From Penaeus vannamei (lineage: Eukaryota; Arthropoda; Malacostraca; Decapoda; Penaeidae), in NCBI RefSeq assembly GCF_042767895.1, contig NC_091573.1, positions 30,140,134-30,160,133 on the forward strand: a stretch of DNA of 20,000 bases. The letters run 5' to 3'. The notes below the pieces were generated by a model, which did not search any database, was not told where the DNA came from, and saw nothing but the letters and a program-made list of their open reading frames with translations. Every line of letters begins with the position of its first letter. Position 1 is the stretch's first letter. The position numbers and the translations under genes were made by a program. Positions 1-7,919 of the stretch are shown one piece after another.

Positions 1-300
1 GGGGGACGCAGGCCCTTGAATATTCATCGGCGAGGCAAACCCACGAGGCTCAATAACGCTCCGCCGCCGCCCAGGCATCACGCTCGGCGCCGGGCCTCGT
101 GCGGGCGGCGGGCGGCAGCGGCGGAGACCAATCAGCTGACGGCTCAGGGCGGACTAATTGCAATTTCAACACACAAATCCCTTAATTGACTCTTCCCTTC
201 CATCGGGCCAGCTCCCCGCCGCGGGATAGGCCTACTTGGCTCCCCGGCGCCCACGGAGGAATTTTTAAGCCGATCTCGCTGTCGGGCGGCTCTCGGGTGC
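1..300. promoter_or_regulatory. GC-rich unique segment with CCAAT, E-box and TAATTG sites
   Basis: Mostly non-repetitive, CpG-rich DNA, most GC-dense at about 55-155. Visible sites are CCAAT at 128-132 running directly into CAGCTG at 133-138 and TGACGG at 137-142, then TAATTG at 155-160 and 183-188. AATTGCAATT at 156-165 is a perfect 10-bp palindrome. The sites resemble NF-Y, bHLH, CRE-half and homeodomain targets, so promoter or enhancer function is plausible but unproven. No TATA box with an initiator is clear, and no exon was recognised. The segment may continue beyond the left edge. Confidence 0.25.
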
Positions 301-600
301 GCCTGTCTGTCTGTCAACCTGTCTGTCGGCCTGTTTGTCTGCGTGTCAACCTGTCTGGCTGGCTGTCTATCTTCTTGTCTATCTCTCAACCTGTCTATCT
401 GTTTGTCTATCTCTCAACCTGTCTATCTGTTTGTCTATCTCTCAACCTGTCTATCTGTTTGTCTATCTCTCAACCTGTCTATCTGTTTGTCTATCTCTCA
501 ACCTGTCTATCTGTTTCTATATCTCTCAACCTGGATATCTGTTTGTCTACTTCTCAACCAGTTTCTCTATCTGTTTGTCTACTTCTCAACCAGTTTCTCT
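301..600. repeat. 28-bp minisatellite of CTGT/CTAT tetramers
   Basis: The core unit starts CTGTCTATCTGTTTGTCTAT and ends CTCTCAAC. Copies start at 391, 419, 447, 475, 503 and 531 with a spacing of exactly 28 bp, and the first four are identical. Flanking copies are longer by multiples of four: 319-350 is 32 bp, 351-390 is 40 bp and 559-590 is 32 bp. The array therefore grew from a tetranucleotide repeat that was captured into a higher-order unit. Because 28 is not a multiple of 3, all three forward frames read the same peptide repeat and stay open. That makes the open frames here (186-906) artefacts. Confidence 0.95.
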
Positions 601-820
601 ATCTGTCTGCTTATCCATCTACCTATCTATCAATCCATCTATCTATCCATCCATCCACCAACCCACTTCCCTACTTCCCTCCCTTCCTTCGCTCCAACCC
701 CTCCTATCTATCAGTCTATCGATTACGCTATGGATCCGGGCCGCCTTCCCTCCCCAAGGTCGAGGAGGAACCGGTCCCACTTCGGCGGCACAGCGAGGCC
801 TCCACCGCACAGACACCGTA
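601..820. repeat. Degenerate (ATCT/ATCC)n, then pyrimidine-rich and short unique DNA
   Basis: 601-660 is an imperfect ATCT/ATCC tetranucleotide run that continues the minisatellite on its left. 661-712 is C/T-rich with scattered A. 721-820 is unique, moderately GC-rich sequence leading straight into the 34-bp array. CCGTAATTG at 816-824 overlaps the first unit of that array. No gene feature is visible. Confidence 0.7.
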
Positions 821-1250
821 ATTGGAACATTCGGATGAGGAAGAGGATGAGGTTATTGGAACATTCGGATGAGGAAGAGGATGAGGTTATTGGAACATTC
901 GGATGAGGAAGAGGATGAGGTTATTGGAACATTCGGATGAGGAAGAGGATGAGGTTATTGGAACATTCGGATGAGGAAGAGGATAGGGAAGAGGATGAGG
1001 TTACTGGAACATTCGGAGGATTAGGAAGAGGATGAGGTTATTGGAACATTCAGAAGACGAAGAAGAGGATGAGGAAGAAGATGAGGTTACTGGAACATTC
1101 GGAGGATAAGGAAGAGGATGAGAAAGAGGATAAAGAAGAGGAAGAGGTTATTGGAACATTCGGAGGATGAGGAAGAAGATGAGGTTATTGGAACATTCGG
1201 ATGAGGAAGAGGATGAGGTTATTGGAACACTGGGAGGATGAGGATGATGA
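821..1250. repeat. 34-bp minisatellite with ATTGGAACATTCGGA core
   Basis: There are about ten and a half tandem copies, starting at 821, 855, 889, 923, 957, 1003, 1040, 1089, 1150, 1187 and 1221 (partial). Each has a fixed core, A(T/C)TGGAACATTCGGA with minor changes, followed by a purine spacer built of GAGGAN triplets and ending GAGGTT. Unit lengths are 34, 34, 34, 34, 46, 37, 49, 61, 37 and 34 bp. All differ by multiples of 3, consistent with triplet slippage inside the spacer. Copies 1-4 are identical, so that end is the recently homogenised part. The core contains ATTGG (inverted CCAAT) and GAACATTC (a GAA-NN-TTC inverted pair). Confidence 0.96.
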
Positions 1251-1331
1251 TTCCCTGCCAGAGGAGGCCTACGAACACTCACTCGACCGCTGTAATTATC
1301 GATTCTCGCGCGATGGGATATATACGCGAAG
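1251..1331. other. Short unique spacer with CTGTAATTA and ATCGAT
   Basis: Non-repetitive linker between the 34-bp minisatellite and a G-rich run. It contains AGGCCTAC at 1265-1272 and CTGTAATTA at 1290-1298 running into ATCGAT. Both short words recur in other unique patches of the window. No coding or RNA signal is apparent. Confidence 0.5.
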
Positions 1332-1366
1332 AGGGGGGTGGGGGGTGGGGGGTAGGGGGTAGGGGT
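1332..1366 (+). other. G-quadruplex-forming run
   Basis: Five consecutive G-tracts of 6, 6, 6, 5 and 4 bases are separated by loops of only T or TA. This satisfies the canonical four-tract G-quadruplex rule with very short loops, which are known to favour stable parallel quadruplexes. The C-rich complement could form an i-motif. Whether it folds in vivo is unknown. Confidence 0.8.
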
Positions 1367-1540
1367 ACGTGGGCAGGGAGAGAGAGACAGAGGGTGAGAA
1401 AGAAGAAAGTAGAGAATAGAATAGAAGAGAAGAGAAGGAAAGAAAAAAAATCAGAAAAAAGAAAGAGAGATATTCGGAAGAAAAAAAGAGAAATGGGGTC
1501 ATAGAACAGACAGGACGACAGACAGACAGCAGACAAAGAG
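1367..1540. repeat. Polypurine tract followed by CAGA repeats
   Basis: 1375-1499 is almost entirely A and G on the plus strand, passing from GA-rich into A-rich sequence. 1505-1535 is a degenerate (CAGA)n stretch. The open frames here are compositional (K/R/E-rich). Confidence 0.8.
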
Positions 1541-1764
1541 CACCGTCCTCCCAACGCACACAAAAAAGCGAATCGCCTATTTTCACCCACAAGGGACCCG
1601 GGCATAAAAGCCGCATAGGCCTACCTCAAAACATTTTTTTTTCTTAGGCTTCGACACATGGGAAACTTTCTTGTCGACATAAAGAGACATTTGTGTTTGT
1701 TACCCGATGGGCGGCCCGAAGGCCCGGCGCGCGTGCGATCATGTGTCACAGTTAGTTGGGAGAG

Positions 1765-1766
<2 letters not shown>
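1541..1766. other. Unique patch with TATA-like and 3' splice-like words
   Basis: Mostly non-repetitive DNA before the GT array. GGCATAAAAGC at 1601-1611 is a TATA-like word in GC flanks that recurs exactly at 10277. AGGCCTAC lies at 1617-1624. A nine-T run ends in CTTAG at 1647 and resembles a 3' splice site on the plus strand. The following frame (ATG at 1658) stays open only until it enters the GT repeat, so no exon is claimed. Confidence 0.35.
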
Positions 1767-1853
<87 letters not shown>

Positions 1854-2008
1854 TGAGTGAGTGAGTGAGTGAGTGTGTGTGTGTGTGAGTGTGTGCGTGT
1901 GTGTGAGTGAGAATGAGTGTGAGTGTCTGTGTGAGTGAGTGAGTGAGTGAGTGAGTGAGTGAGTGAGTGTGTGTGAGTGAGTGCATGTGCGTGTGAGTGA
2001 GTGAGTGA

Positions 2009-2053
<45 letters not shown>

Positions 2054-2135
2054 TGTATGTGTGTGTGTGCGTCTGTCTGTGTCTGTATGTGTGTGTGCGC
2101 GTCTGTCTGTGTCCGTGTGCGTACGTGTGCATCAA
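1767..2135. repeat. Compound (GT)n / (GAGT)n microsatellite
   Basis: Pure GT runs from 1767 to 1851, about 42 dinucleotides. Alternating (GAGT)n and (GT)n blocks follow to about 2052. Two roughly 30-bp copies of a GTCTGTATGTGTGTG-type unit, each ending GCGTCTGTCTGTG, occupy about 2050-2112. Alternating purine-pyrimidine GT tracts of this length can adopt Z-DNA. Frames across this tract (poly-VC, or poly-TH on the minus strand) are not coding. Confidence 0.97.
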
Positions 2136-2368
2136 CGTATGTACCCATGTATGACCATCAATACCTCGATCTCTACCGTTACTCACGCCCCGAAGAGCCC
2201 GACATCTCTCACAAAGGTCGTCCTCCAAACCCCGACCTCCGCGAGGACGACCTCCCGAGCGCGCCAAGACGACCATCTCAACAGACGCCAGACATCTTAC
2301 CTGAAACACAAAGAGAACAAATATAAACATGGCGCCGTGAGGGGGAAGAAATAAATATTAGAGAGAGG
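2136..2368. other. Unique patch between GT array and A-rich DNA
   Basis: Non-repetitive sequence with moderate GC. The notable signal is the minus-strand splice-site juxtaposition at 2295-2320, listed separately. On the minus strand, an ATG at 2330 opens MFIFVLFVFQ, which ends exactly at that site. A short first exon with a hydrophobic leader is therefore an alternative reading, with weak support. Confidence 0.4.
2295..2320 (-). promoter_or_regulatory. Juxtaposed 3' and 5' splice sites (candidate ratchet point)
   Basis: Read on the minus strand, a pyrimidine-rich tract (2320 down to 2304) ends in TTTCAG and is followed immediately by GTAAGA. The junction lies between 2301 and 2300. This fits the layout known for recursive splicing in long arthropod introns, where a strong 3' splice site abuts a strong 5' splice site to make a zero-length exon. 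Function is inferred only from the motif. It would imply that the window lies in a long intron of a minus-strand gene. Confidence 0.35.
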
Positions 2369-2790
2369 AAAAAAAAAAAAAAAAAAGAAAATCTGAGAGG
2401 GGGGAAATTTCCATCTCCTCGGCTGCTATATATAAATAAAAAATGGACAAAAAATAAAATAGGTGAGGGCGAAGGTGGGGGAAAAAAAAGTCGGGCCGTC
2501 ACACGAAATCTTCCGATAGAAAAAAAGAATGAAAGAAAAAAAACGGAAGCTGACAAGACGGCAGCCATTTCTCAGCGTCGACAGCCATGGCCGTATAAAC
2601 CTAAATCTAAAAGTAAGAGCATGAAAAAAAAATAAAAAAATAAATAAATCAAAAAGAATAAAGAAAAAAGTGGTGTGGGGGAAAGACAAGACAAACTTAG
2701 GGGAAATTCTTTTACGTGTCATAAGTGGAAAAAATAACAAGGAAAAAAATTTGAAGACAAATATGATAATAAAAACTTATGTATATTCAT
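2369..2790. repeat. A-rich region with A18 homopolymer
   Basis: Begins with an 18-base A run at 2369-2386, followed by A-dominated sequence with several further A runs of 6-9 bases. A short, less biased patch lies at about 2490-2600. No AATAAA-plus-cleavage context or gene could be tied to it. Confidence 0.7.
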
Positions 2791-2990
2791 GTGTACATAG
2801 ATAGACACACAGATACACAAATAGATGGATAGATACTACAGATAACAACTTAAGGGGTAGATATAATGATTGTATAGTTTGATAATGTGCACATATATAG
2901 ATAGATAAATGGATAAACAGATAGATATATAGACACCGTAGCTAGATAGACAGACCCTCAAATAGATAAAAGGATAGATAGAATGTCTGG
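2791..2990. repeat. Degenerate (GATA)n repeat
   Basis: Short runs of ATAGATAG/GATA units are interrupted by point changes and by unique insertions at about 2838-2893. The array looks old compared with the pure dinucleotide arrays elsewhere. The minus-strand frame at 2836-3024 is simply YLSIYLS-type repeat translation. Confidence 0.8.
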
Positions 2991-3036
2991 CTGAAAGACT
3001 AACGTATCTGTGAAACTGAACCATAGCGCCGAATTC

Positions 3037-3094
3037 CTACCCCCCCCCTAAAAAAAAGTAAATCTAACGTTCGGTGACATTTCGATACCCCCCC

Positions 3095-3125
<31 letters not shown>

Positions 3126-3168
3126 ATACATACATATATATCGGAACGTTCGGTGACATCCCCCCCCC

Positions 3169-3201
<33 letters not shown>

Positions 3202-3202
3202 A
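3037..3202. repeat. 78-bp tandem unit with C-tract joined to A-tract
   Basis: The word AACGTTCGGTGACAT occurs at 3066-3080 and 3144-3158, exactly 78 bp apart. The first copy is followed by C7 then A28 (3088-3122). The second is followed by C10 then A30 (3160-3199). A diverged left copy shows C9-T-A8 at about 3040-3057. This is a short tandem array in which both homopolymers vary between copies. Confidence 0.9.
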
Positions 3203-3775
<573 letters not shown>

Positions 3776-3779
3776 GGCA

Positions 3780-4120
3780 AGGATCGGATGCTGGCAGGGG
3801 GAGGAGGGGAGGGGCAGGGGGAGGGGGAGGGGAGCAAGGAGGAGGAGGAGAGAGACAGGAGATGGGGGGAGGGGCAGGGAGAGGAGAGGAGCAGGAGATG
3901 GGGGGAGGGGCAGGGGAGGGGGAGAGGGGCAAGGAGGAGGAGGAGGGCAAGGGAGGAGATGGGCAGGGGAGAGGAGAGAGCCAGGAGATGGGGGGAGGGG
4001 CAGGGAGAGGGGAAGAGAGACAGGAGAGGGGGGCAGGGGGAGGGAGAGGGGCAAGGAGAGGAGATGGGCAAGGGGGGAGAGGAGAGGGGCATGAAGGGGA
4101 GGGGCAAGGAGGCAGGGGCG
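3780..4120. repeat. G-rich polypurine minisatellite
   Basis: GA/G-rich DNA in which CAGGAGATGGGGGGAGGGGC recurs at 3856, 3892 and 3982, with looser copies between. Many G-runs of 4-6 give repeated G-quadruplex potential on the plus strand. The purine block follows a pyrimidine block on the same strand, so a transcript could fold back on itself imperfectly. All three forward frames are open for compositional reasons. Confidence 0.88.
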
Positions 4121-4200
4121 AGGAAGGGTATGACAGCATGGCAACAAGCTATGAAGGTAAACATACAAGGGCCGGTTTTACCTGCCACTCAGGAGCTTCC
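4121..4200. other. Short unique linker
   Basis: About 80 bp of mixed sequence between a purine tract and a pyrimidine tract. It includes AAG/GTAAAC at 4152-4160, a passable 5' splice word on the plus strand. No paired exon is recognisable. Confidence 0.4.
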
Positions 4201-4780
4201 GCCATCTTGTTGTTCCTCTCTCCTTCTCTTTTGTCTCCTCCTATCAGCTCTTTTTTTCCCATCTCCTCATTATCTTTTCTTCTCCTCCTCCTCCTTCTTC
4301 TTCTTCTTCCCCCTCGTCCACTTTTTCCTTCTATTTCACGTTCTCGTTCTCGTTCTTCTCCCCTTCCCACTAGATCTTTTCCACCTCTTTCTCCTCCTCT
4401 TCTTCACCCTCTCTCTCCTCCTCCTTCACCATCACCTCCATCCTCCTCCTCCTCCTCTCCCTCCTCCCCTTCCTCCCCTCTTCTTCTTCTCTCTCCCCTT
4501 CCCCTCACCCTTTCCTTCTCCCTCTTCCTCCACCATCACCACTATCTTCCTCCTTCTCCATCCTCTTCCTCCACCATCACCACTATCTTCCTCCTTCCCA
4601 TCCTCTCCCTCCCCCAAGGTCGGTCCTTATTGGAACATCTTTTTCTCCTCGCCTTTCCCGTTTCTTATCTTCCTTCCTTTTCTAATTTCTCCTTTTCCCT
4701 TCCCATTCTCCTCTTTTGTATACCTCTCCCTCGCCTCTTTTATTTCCCATTTTTCCCGTCCTCCTTCGTCTTCGCTGCTG
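4201..4780. repeat. Long polypyrimidine domain with a 41-bp duplication
   Basis: About 580 bp of C/T-rich DNA with local TCC, TTC and CTT triplet runs. A nearly exact 41-bp direct repeat, containing CACCATCACCACTATCTTCC, starts at 4521 and 4562. TTATTGGAACAT at 4627-4638 interrupts the tract and is identical over 12 bases to the core of the 821-1250 minisatellite. Confidence 0.88.
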
Positions 4781-5030
4781 AATACGTACATAAATATACA
4801 CATACATACACATAGACGACCGACGAACAAAGAGATATACAGGCACGCACGCACGCACGAAGTTTTACATATTTTCTTTCTTCTCTCTTTCTTTTTTTTC
4901 CTTTCTTTGTCTTCACTTTCCTCCTTCTTCTCTCATGTTCTTGCTTTCTCTTCCTCTTTATACTTCCCCTATTCGTTCGATTGCTAATATTCTACCGCAA
5001 GAATTTTCATAATTTCTTTCCCCATATGCA
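4781..5030. other. Mixed low-complexity: ATAC/CACG runs and T-rich DNA
   Basis: 4785-4815 is ATAC/ACAT-rich and 4843-4858 is a short (CACG)n. 4862-4980 is T/C-rich, and 4981-5030 is AT-rich unique sequence. No gene is visible. Confidence 0.6.
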
Positions 5031-5290
5031 GTGTTTATCATTATTATCAGGATCATATATAATTGTTGTCATCATTACTGTTATAATCAATGCTACCATT
5101 TAACTACTACGACTATCATTATCATTATCATTATTATCATCATTGCTACTATCATCATCACCATATTACTATCGTTACTGTTATCACCATTTCCCTTGTT
5201 ATCATTACTATCATTATCCTTCACGTTACCATCACTGCCCTTTTCATTAATATCATCCTCATCCTCATCACTACTACTATTATGATAATT
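5031..5290. repeat. Degenerate (ATC/ATT)n trinucleotide repeat
   Basis: Imperfect ATC, ATT and ACT triplets over about 260 bp with many substitutions, indicating an old decayed microsatellite. The I/H/Y/T-rich frames are repeat translation. Confidence 0.9.
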
Positions 5291-5316
5291 CTCTTTCTCT
5301 TCCTCCTGCTTTTTCT

Positions 5317-5332
5317 CCCCCCCCCCCCCCCC
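5317..5332. repeat. C16 homopolymer
   Basis: Sixteen consecutive C residues mark the sharp boundary between the triplet repeat and GC-rich unique DNA. The complement has quadruplex potential. Confidence 0.97.
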
Positions 5333-5450
5333 ACGGACGTCCCCCGCGGCCGCCCAGTAGACACCTGGCGCTCACGACTTGGACCTCAGACAGCCAGCAA
5401 GCACCTGCCGTACCCCAGTGCCTCGGCAAAGGGACCTCACGCACGTACAT
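5333..5450. other. GC-rich unique patch
   Basis: Non-repetitive and CpG-containing, including a GCGGCCGC octamer at 5346-5353. One forward frame stays open through it but runs in from the ATC repeat and out into the CA repeat. I do not claim a gene. Confidence 0.4.
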
Positions 5451-5670
5451 TAATACATGCGTACACAGACACGCACGCATATACACATAAACACAAACGC
5501 ACGCACAAGCATACAAACCTTCCCTCTCCAACCCACACACACACAAAACCCTCCCGACACCTACCCTTCCCCGAGCAATCCCCAACAGACACACACCACC
5601 CCCCAACCCCTCCTCCCCCTCCCCCAATACAACCCCCGACCACCCCCCCTCCTCCCCTCCCCAACGCACA
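5451..5670. repeat. CA-rich and CCCA/CCCT-rich low-complexity DNA
   Basis: 5455-5515 has ACGC/ACAC-type runs. 5520-5665 is C/A-rich with several C-runs of 5-6. Forward frames give T/H/P-rich peptides of no recognisable family. Confidence 0.8.
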
Positions 5671-5675
5671 CACAG

Positions 5676-5773
5676 GGTCCGAGTTCAAGTGCGGTGCTCC
5701 TTCGCCCAGGTTGATCGACCTCTTGGCCAGATTCTTCAGACGAACCGAACGCACAGGAAAGGTTATCGTGTGA
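5676..5773 (+). other. Possible 3'-terminal coding exon (unrecognised)
   Basis: A C-rich tract ends in CACACACAG at 5675, giving an acceptor-like site. In the frame starting at 5678 the following 93 bases encode 31 residues (SEFKCGAPSPRLIDLLARFF, then RRTERTGKVIV) and end with TGA at 5771-5773. Unlike most frames here, the peptide is not low-complexity. It contains a plausible amphipathic stretch RLIDLLARFF and a basic tail. I do not recognise a family. A stretch this short can be open by chance, no upstream exon is identifiable, and no AATAAA lies close downstream. Confidence 0.12.
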
Positions 5774-6230
5774 CGCTCTCGTATTAATGCTTTGGCCGAG
5801 TGGGAAGTGGTGGGGAGAGAGGGGGTGGGGGAGAGAGGGGGAGTGGGGGAGAGGAGTGTGGAGGAGAGAGAGGTGAGGGAGTCATGTGCGGGAGAGAGGC
5901 ATAGGAAAAGGGTGAGGGAAAGAGATGGGGAAATATGTTAAGGGTTAGGAGAAAAGTGGGGGAGAGAGATGGGGGAGATGTAGTATGGGTGGGGTTACGT
6001 GCGGGATGGAACGACAAGCGGATGAAGGGAAAATGAGGGGGTTTGTGAATAGAAAGATGGGAGAAAGACTGAAAGAAAGCGAGAGAGGATATAGTACAAA
6101 AACACCACCACAAGAGAAGAAACAAGAAAAAATAAACATAAAAGCCATATAGAAACAAGGGGGTCGAAAGAAAGAGAAACAGAGAGGAAAAAGAGAACGA
6201 AAACTGAAAAATAATGGCCTCAAAATAGCC
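5774..6230. repeat. Purine-rich tract, G-rich then A-rich
   Basis: 5809-5995 is GA/G-rich with many GGGGGAGAG-type words and local quadruplex potential. 6040-6230 becomes A-rich with mixed sequence. The minus-strand open frames here are S/F/P-rich compositional artefacts. Confidence 0.75.
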
Positions 6231-6470
6231 CCGAGACAAAGACAACACAGCAACCATTCCCGCCCTCATGCAACATTCGCGAAGTACCACCGTATGTCAA
6301 CAAACAGTGCCGGATGCCACACCGACACCGGCCTCCCCCTCTTTGTTTACATCTCATTCGTTCACATCCAAAATAAACCGCCGCCCGACGACCCCCGCAG
6401 ATCTTCCCGCTTCTAGCTGCCTCCGCCGTCACCTGATAAATGTACCTACCTTGGCGGGGGAGTATTTAGG
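6231..6470. other. Unique patch with forkhead-like site
   Basis: About 240 bp of balanced, non-repetitive sequence. TGTTTAC at 6344-6350 matches the forkhead consensus. On the minus strand CCAAG/GTAGGTAC (about 6444-6454) resembles a 5' splice site. No convincing exon accompanies it. This is a reasonable place to look for conserved non-coding sequence. Confidence 0.35.
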
Positions 6471-6473
6471 CAA

Positions 6474-6735
6474 GCGAGAGAGAGAGAGAGACTTCCCTTC
6501 GGAGAAATGGAGGACACTGTTGCTGGGGGAAGGAGAGGGAGAGAGAGGCGCGAGTGGGGGGTGAGAGACACAGGAGAGGGGAGGGAAAGAGAGAAAGAGA
6601 GAGAGACGGGAGGGAGAGAAACACAGGAGAGGGTGAGAAGGAGAGAAAGAAAGAGACGAGAGGGAGAAATACAGGAGAAGGGAGGGAACGAGAGAACGAA
6701 GAGAGACGGGGGGGTAAGAGAGAGACAGAGACGTT
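6474..6735. repeat. Purine minisatellite, about 50-bp unit
   Basis: GA-rich DNA in which ACACAGGAGA recurs at 6568 and 6621 and ATACAGGAGA at 6669, giving spacings of 53 and 48 bp. Each is followed by similar GGGA/GAGA-rich sequence. It is purine-only except for the C and T of the anchor. Confidence 0.8.
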
Positions 6736-7059
6736 TATAATGCGTGCGTGTGTCTGCGTTTGACGGGCGAAGCAAGGTGGGAGGCGAGAACAATGTGAAA
6801 GAAGAGCAGTTGTTGCCGACTGAAGGAGAAAGAGAGAGAGAAATATTGTGGGAAAAGAGAGAGGAGGAAGGTGAAGAGGAAGAGGAGGATGAAGGTAAGG
6901 ATAAAATGAAGAGGAATAGTAAGAGAAGGAATAAGAGGAAGAGGAGGAGGGGGATGAAGAAGACGAAAAGGGAGGACGACTAGGAGGAATAGAAGGAATA
7001 TGAGTAGTCGTAGGAGGATGATAAAACGAAAATTAAGAAGGCGAAGAAGGTACACGAGG
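6736..7059. repeat. AG-rich (GAA/GGA) low-complexity DNA
   Basis: 6736-6790 is mixed sequence. 6791-7059 is dominated by GAA, GGA and AAG triplets with no single clean period. AAG/GTAAGG at about 6894-6902 is a donor-like word of doubtful value. The E/K/R-rich frame (6744-6983) is compositional. Confidence 0.75.
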
Positions 7060-7195
7060 ATGCCACCGCGACCCAGAACACACACACACATGCAGTCGAG
7101 GGCCACAACTCAGCGAGCCAACCGACAACATAACAACTCCTTAAATTTTAGCTATCCATCTAATTGCTCACCCGTGTGCAATTACAGAATCCCTC
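7060..7195. other. Unique patch with inverted TAATTGC pair
   Basis: Balanced sequence containing TAATTGC at 7161-7167 and its exact complement GCAATTA at 7178-7184, with a 10-bp spacer. The right arm overlaps CTGTAATTG on the minus strand (7179-7187). This is a candidate paired homeodomain site. Confidence 0.4.
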
Positions 7196-7425
7196 CCTTC
7201 CTCCCTCCCCCCTCCTTCCCTTTCCCTCTCTCCCTCCTTCCCTCCCTCTCCCTCCTTCCCTCCCTCTCTCCCTCCTATCCTCCCCCTCCCTCTCTCCCTC
7301 CTTCCCTCCCTCTCTCCCTCCTTCCCTCCCTCTCCCTCTCTCCCTCTCTCCCTCCTATCCTCCCCCTCCCTCTCTCCCTCCTTCCTCCCTCTCCCTCCTT
7401 CCCTCCTCTTCCTCCCTCCCCCTCA
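7196..7425. repeat. (CCCT)n-type tract with perfect 80-bp tandem spacing
   Basis: C/T-only DNA. A 40-bp block at 7261-7300 (TCCCTCTCTCCCTCCTATCC onward) is repeated without mismatch at 7341-7380. That indicates a recent duplication with an 80-bp period inside an older CCCT/CTCT tract. Confidence 0.93.
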
Positions 7426-7919
7426 AAAAGCGCCATCATTAACCAGGTTCTCTCGTTACTTTCCCGGAGTTAGGAGCCTTCAAAACCTACCCCTTTAATA
7501 CATCTTCGTACCCTCTCACCTCCGCGTCTGCCCCCTTCCCCCTCTCCTTCTCCCCTCCCCTCTTCGCGTTCCATTTCCGAGAATTCCAGACGCCTCCCCT
7601 CACCTCCCCCCTCTCGCCGCCTCCCCTCTTTTCGTTCTCAATAATACCCATCCTCAGTGCCTCGCTCCCCCTCGTTCCCCTCACCCCTCCCCATAACCCT
7701 TCTTCCCCCCCCTCCCCGCCGTCTGGCGCCTCTCTTTCCTCTCTCTTGTTTCCTCTTTCATTTTTCTATCCTTTCTCCCTCTCTTTCTAGCTCTGTCTGC
7801 CTCTGTCTCTGTGACTGTCTGTCTCAGTCTCGGTCTTTCTGTGTCTGACAATGTCTGTCTGGATCTCTCTGTCTCTCTCTCTCTTCCTTTCCCTCCTCTC
7901 TTCCTCTCTCCCTTCTCCC
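7426..7919. repeat. Pyrimidine-rich DNA with CTGT/CTCT runs
   Basis: 7430-7500 is fairly unique. 7501-7760 is C/T-rich with scattered purines. 7790-7860 is CTGTCT-rich and 7861-7885 a short (CT)n. On the minus strand this gives charged R/E/G-rich frames with no real protein features. Confidence 0.75.

Noticed and set aside
186..906. Three long overlapping forward ORFs rich in S, L, C and V
   Set aside because: They translate the 28-bp CTGT/CTAT minisatellite in three phases and carry the same cyclic peptide; no conserved domain.
1658..1852. Forward ORF starting MGNFLVDIKRHLCLLPDG after a 3' splice-like site
   Set aside because: Only about 37 non-repeat residues before it becomes poly-VC in the GT array; no family recognised.
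1752..2330. Minus-strand ORF starting MFIFVLFVFQ
   Set aside because: Hydrophobic start is suggestive, but the frame runs into poly-TH repeat; the splice-site reading is kept as a finding instead.
5671..5700. tRNA B-box-like GAGTTCAAGTGC
   Set aside because: Does not meet the GGTTCRANNCC consensus, and no cloverleaf or A box is present.
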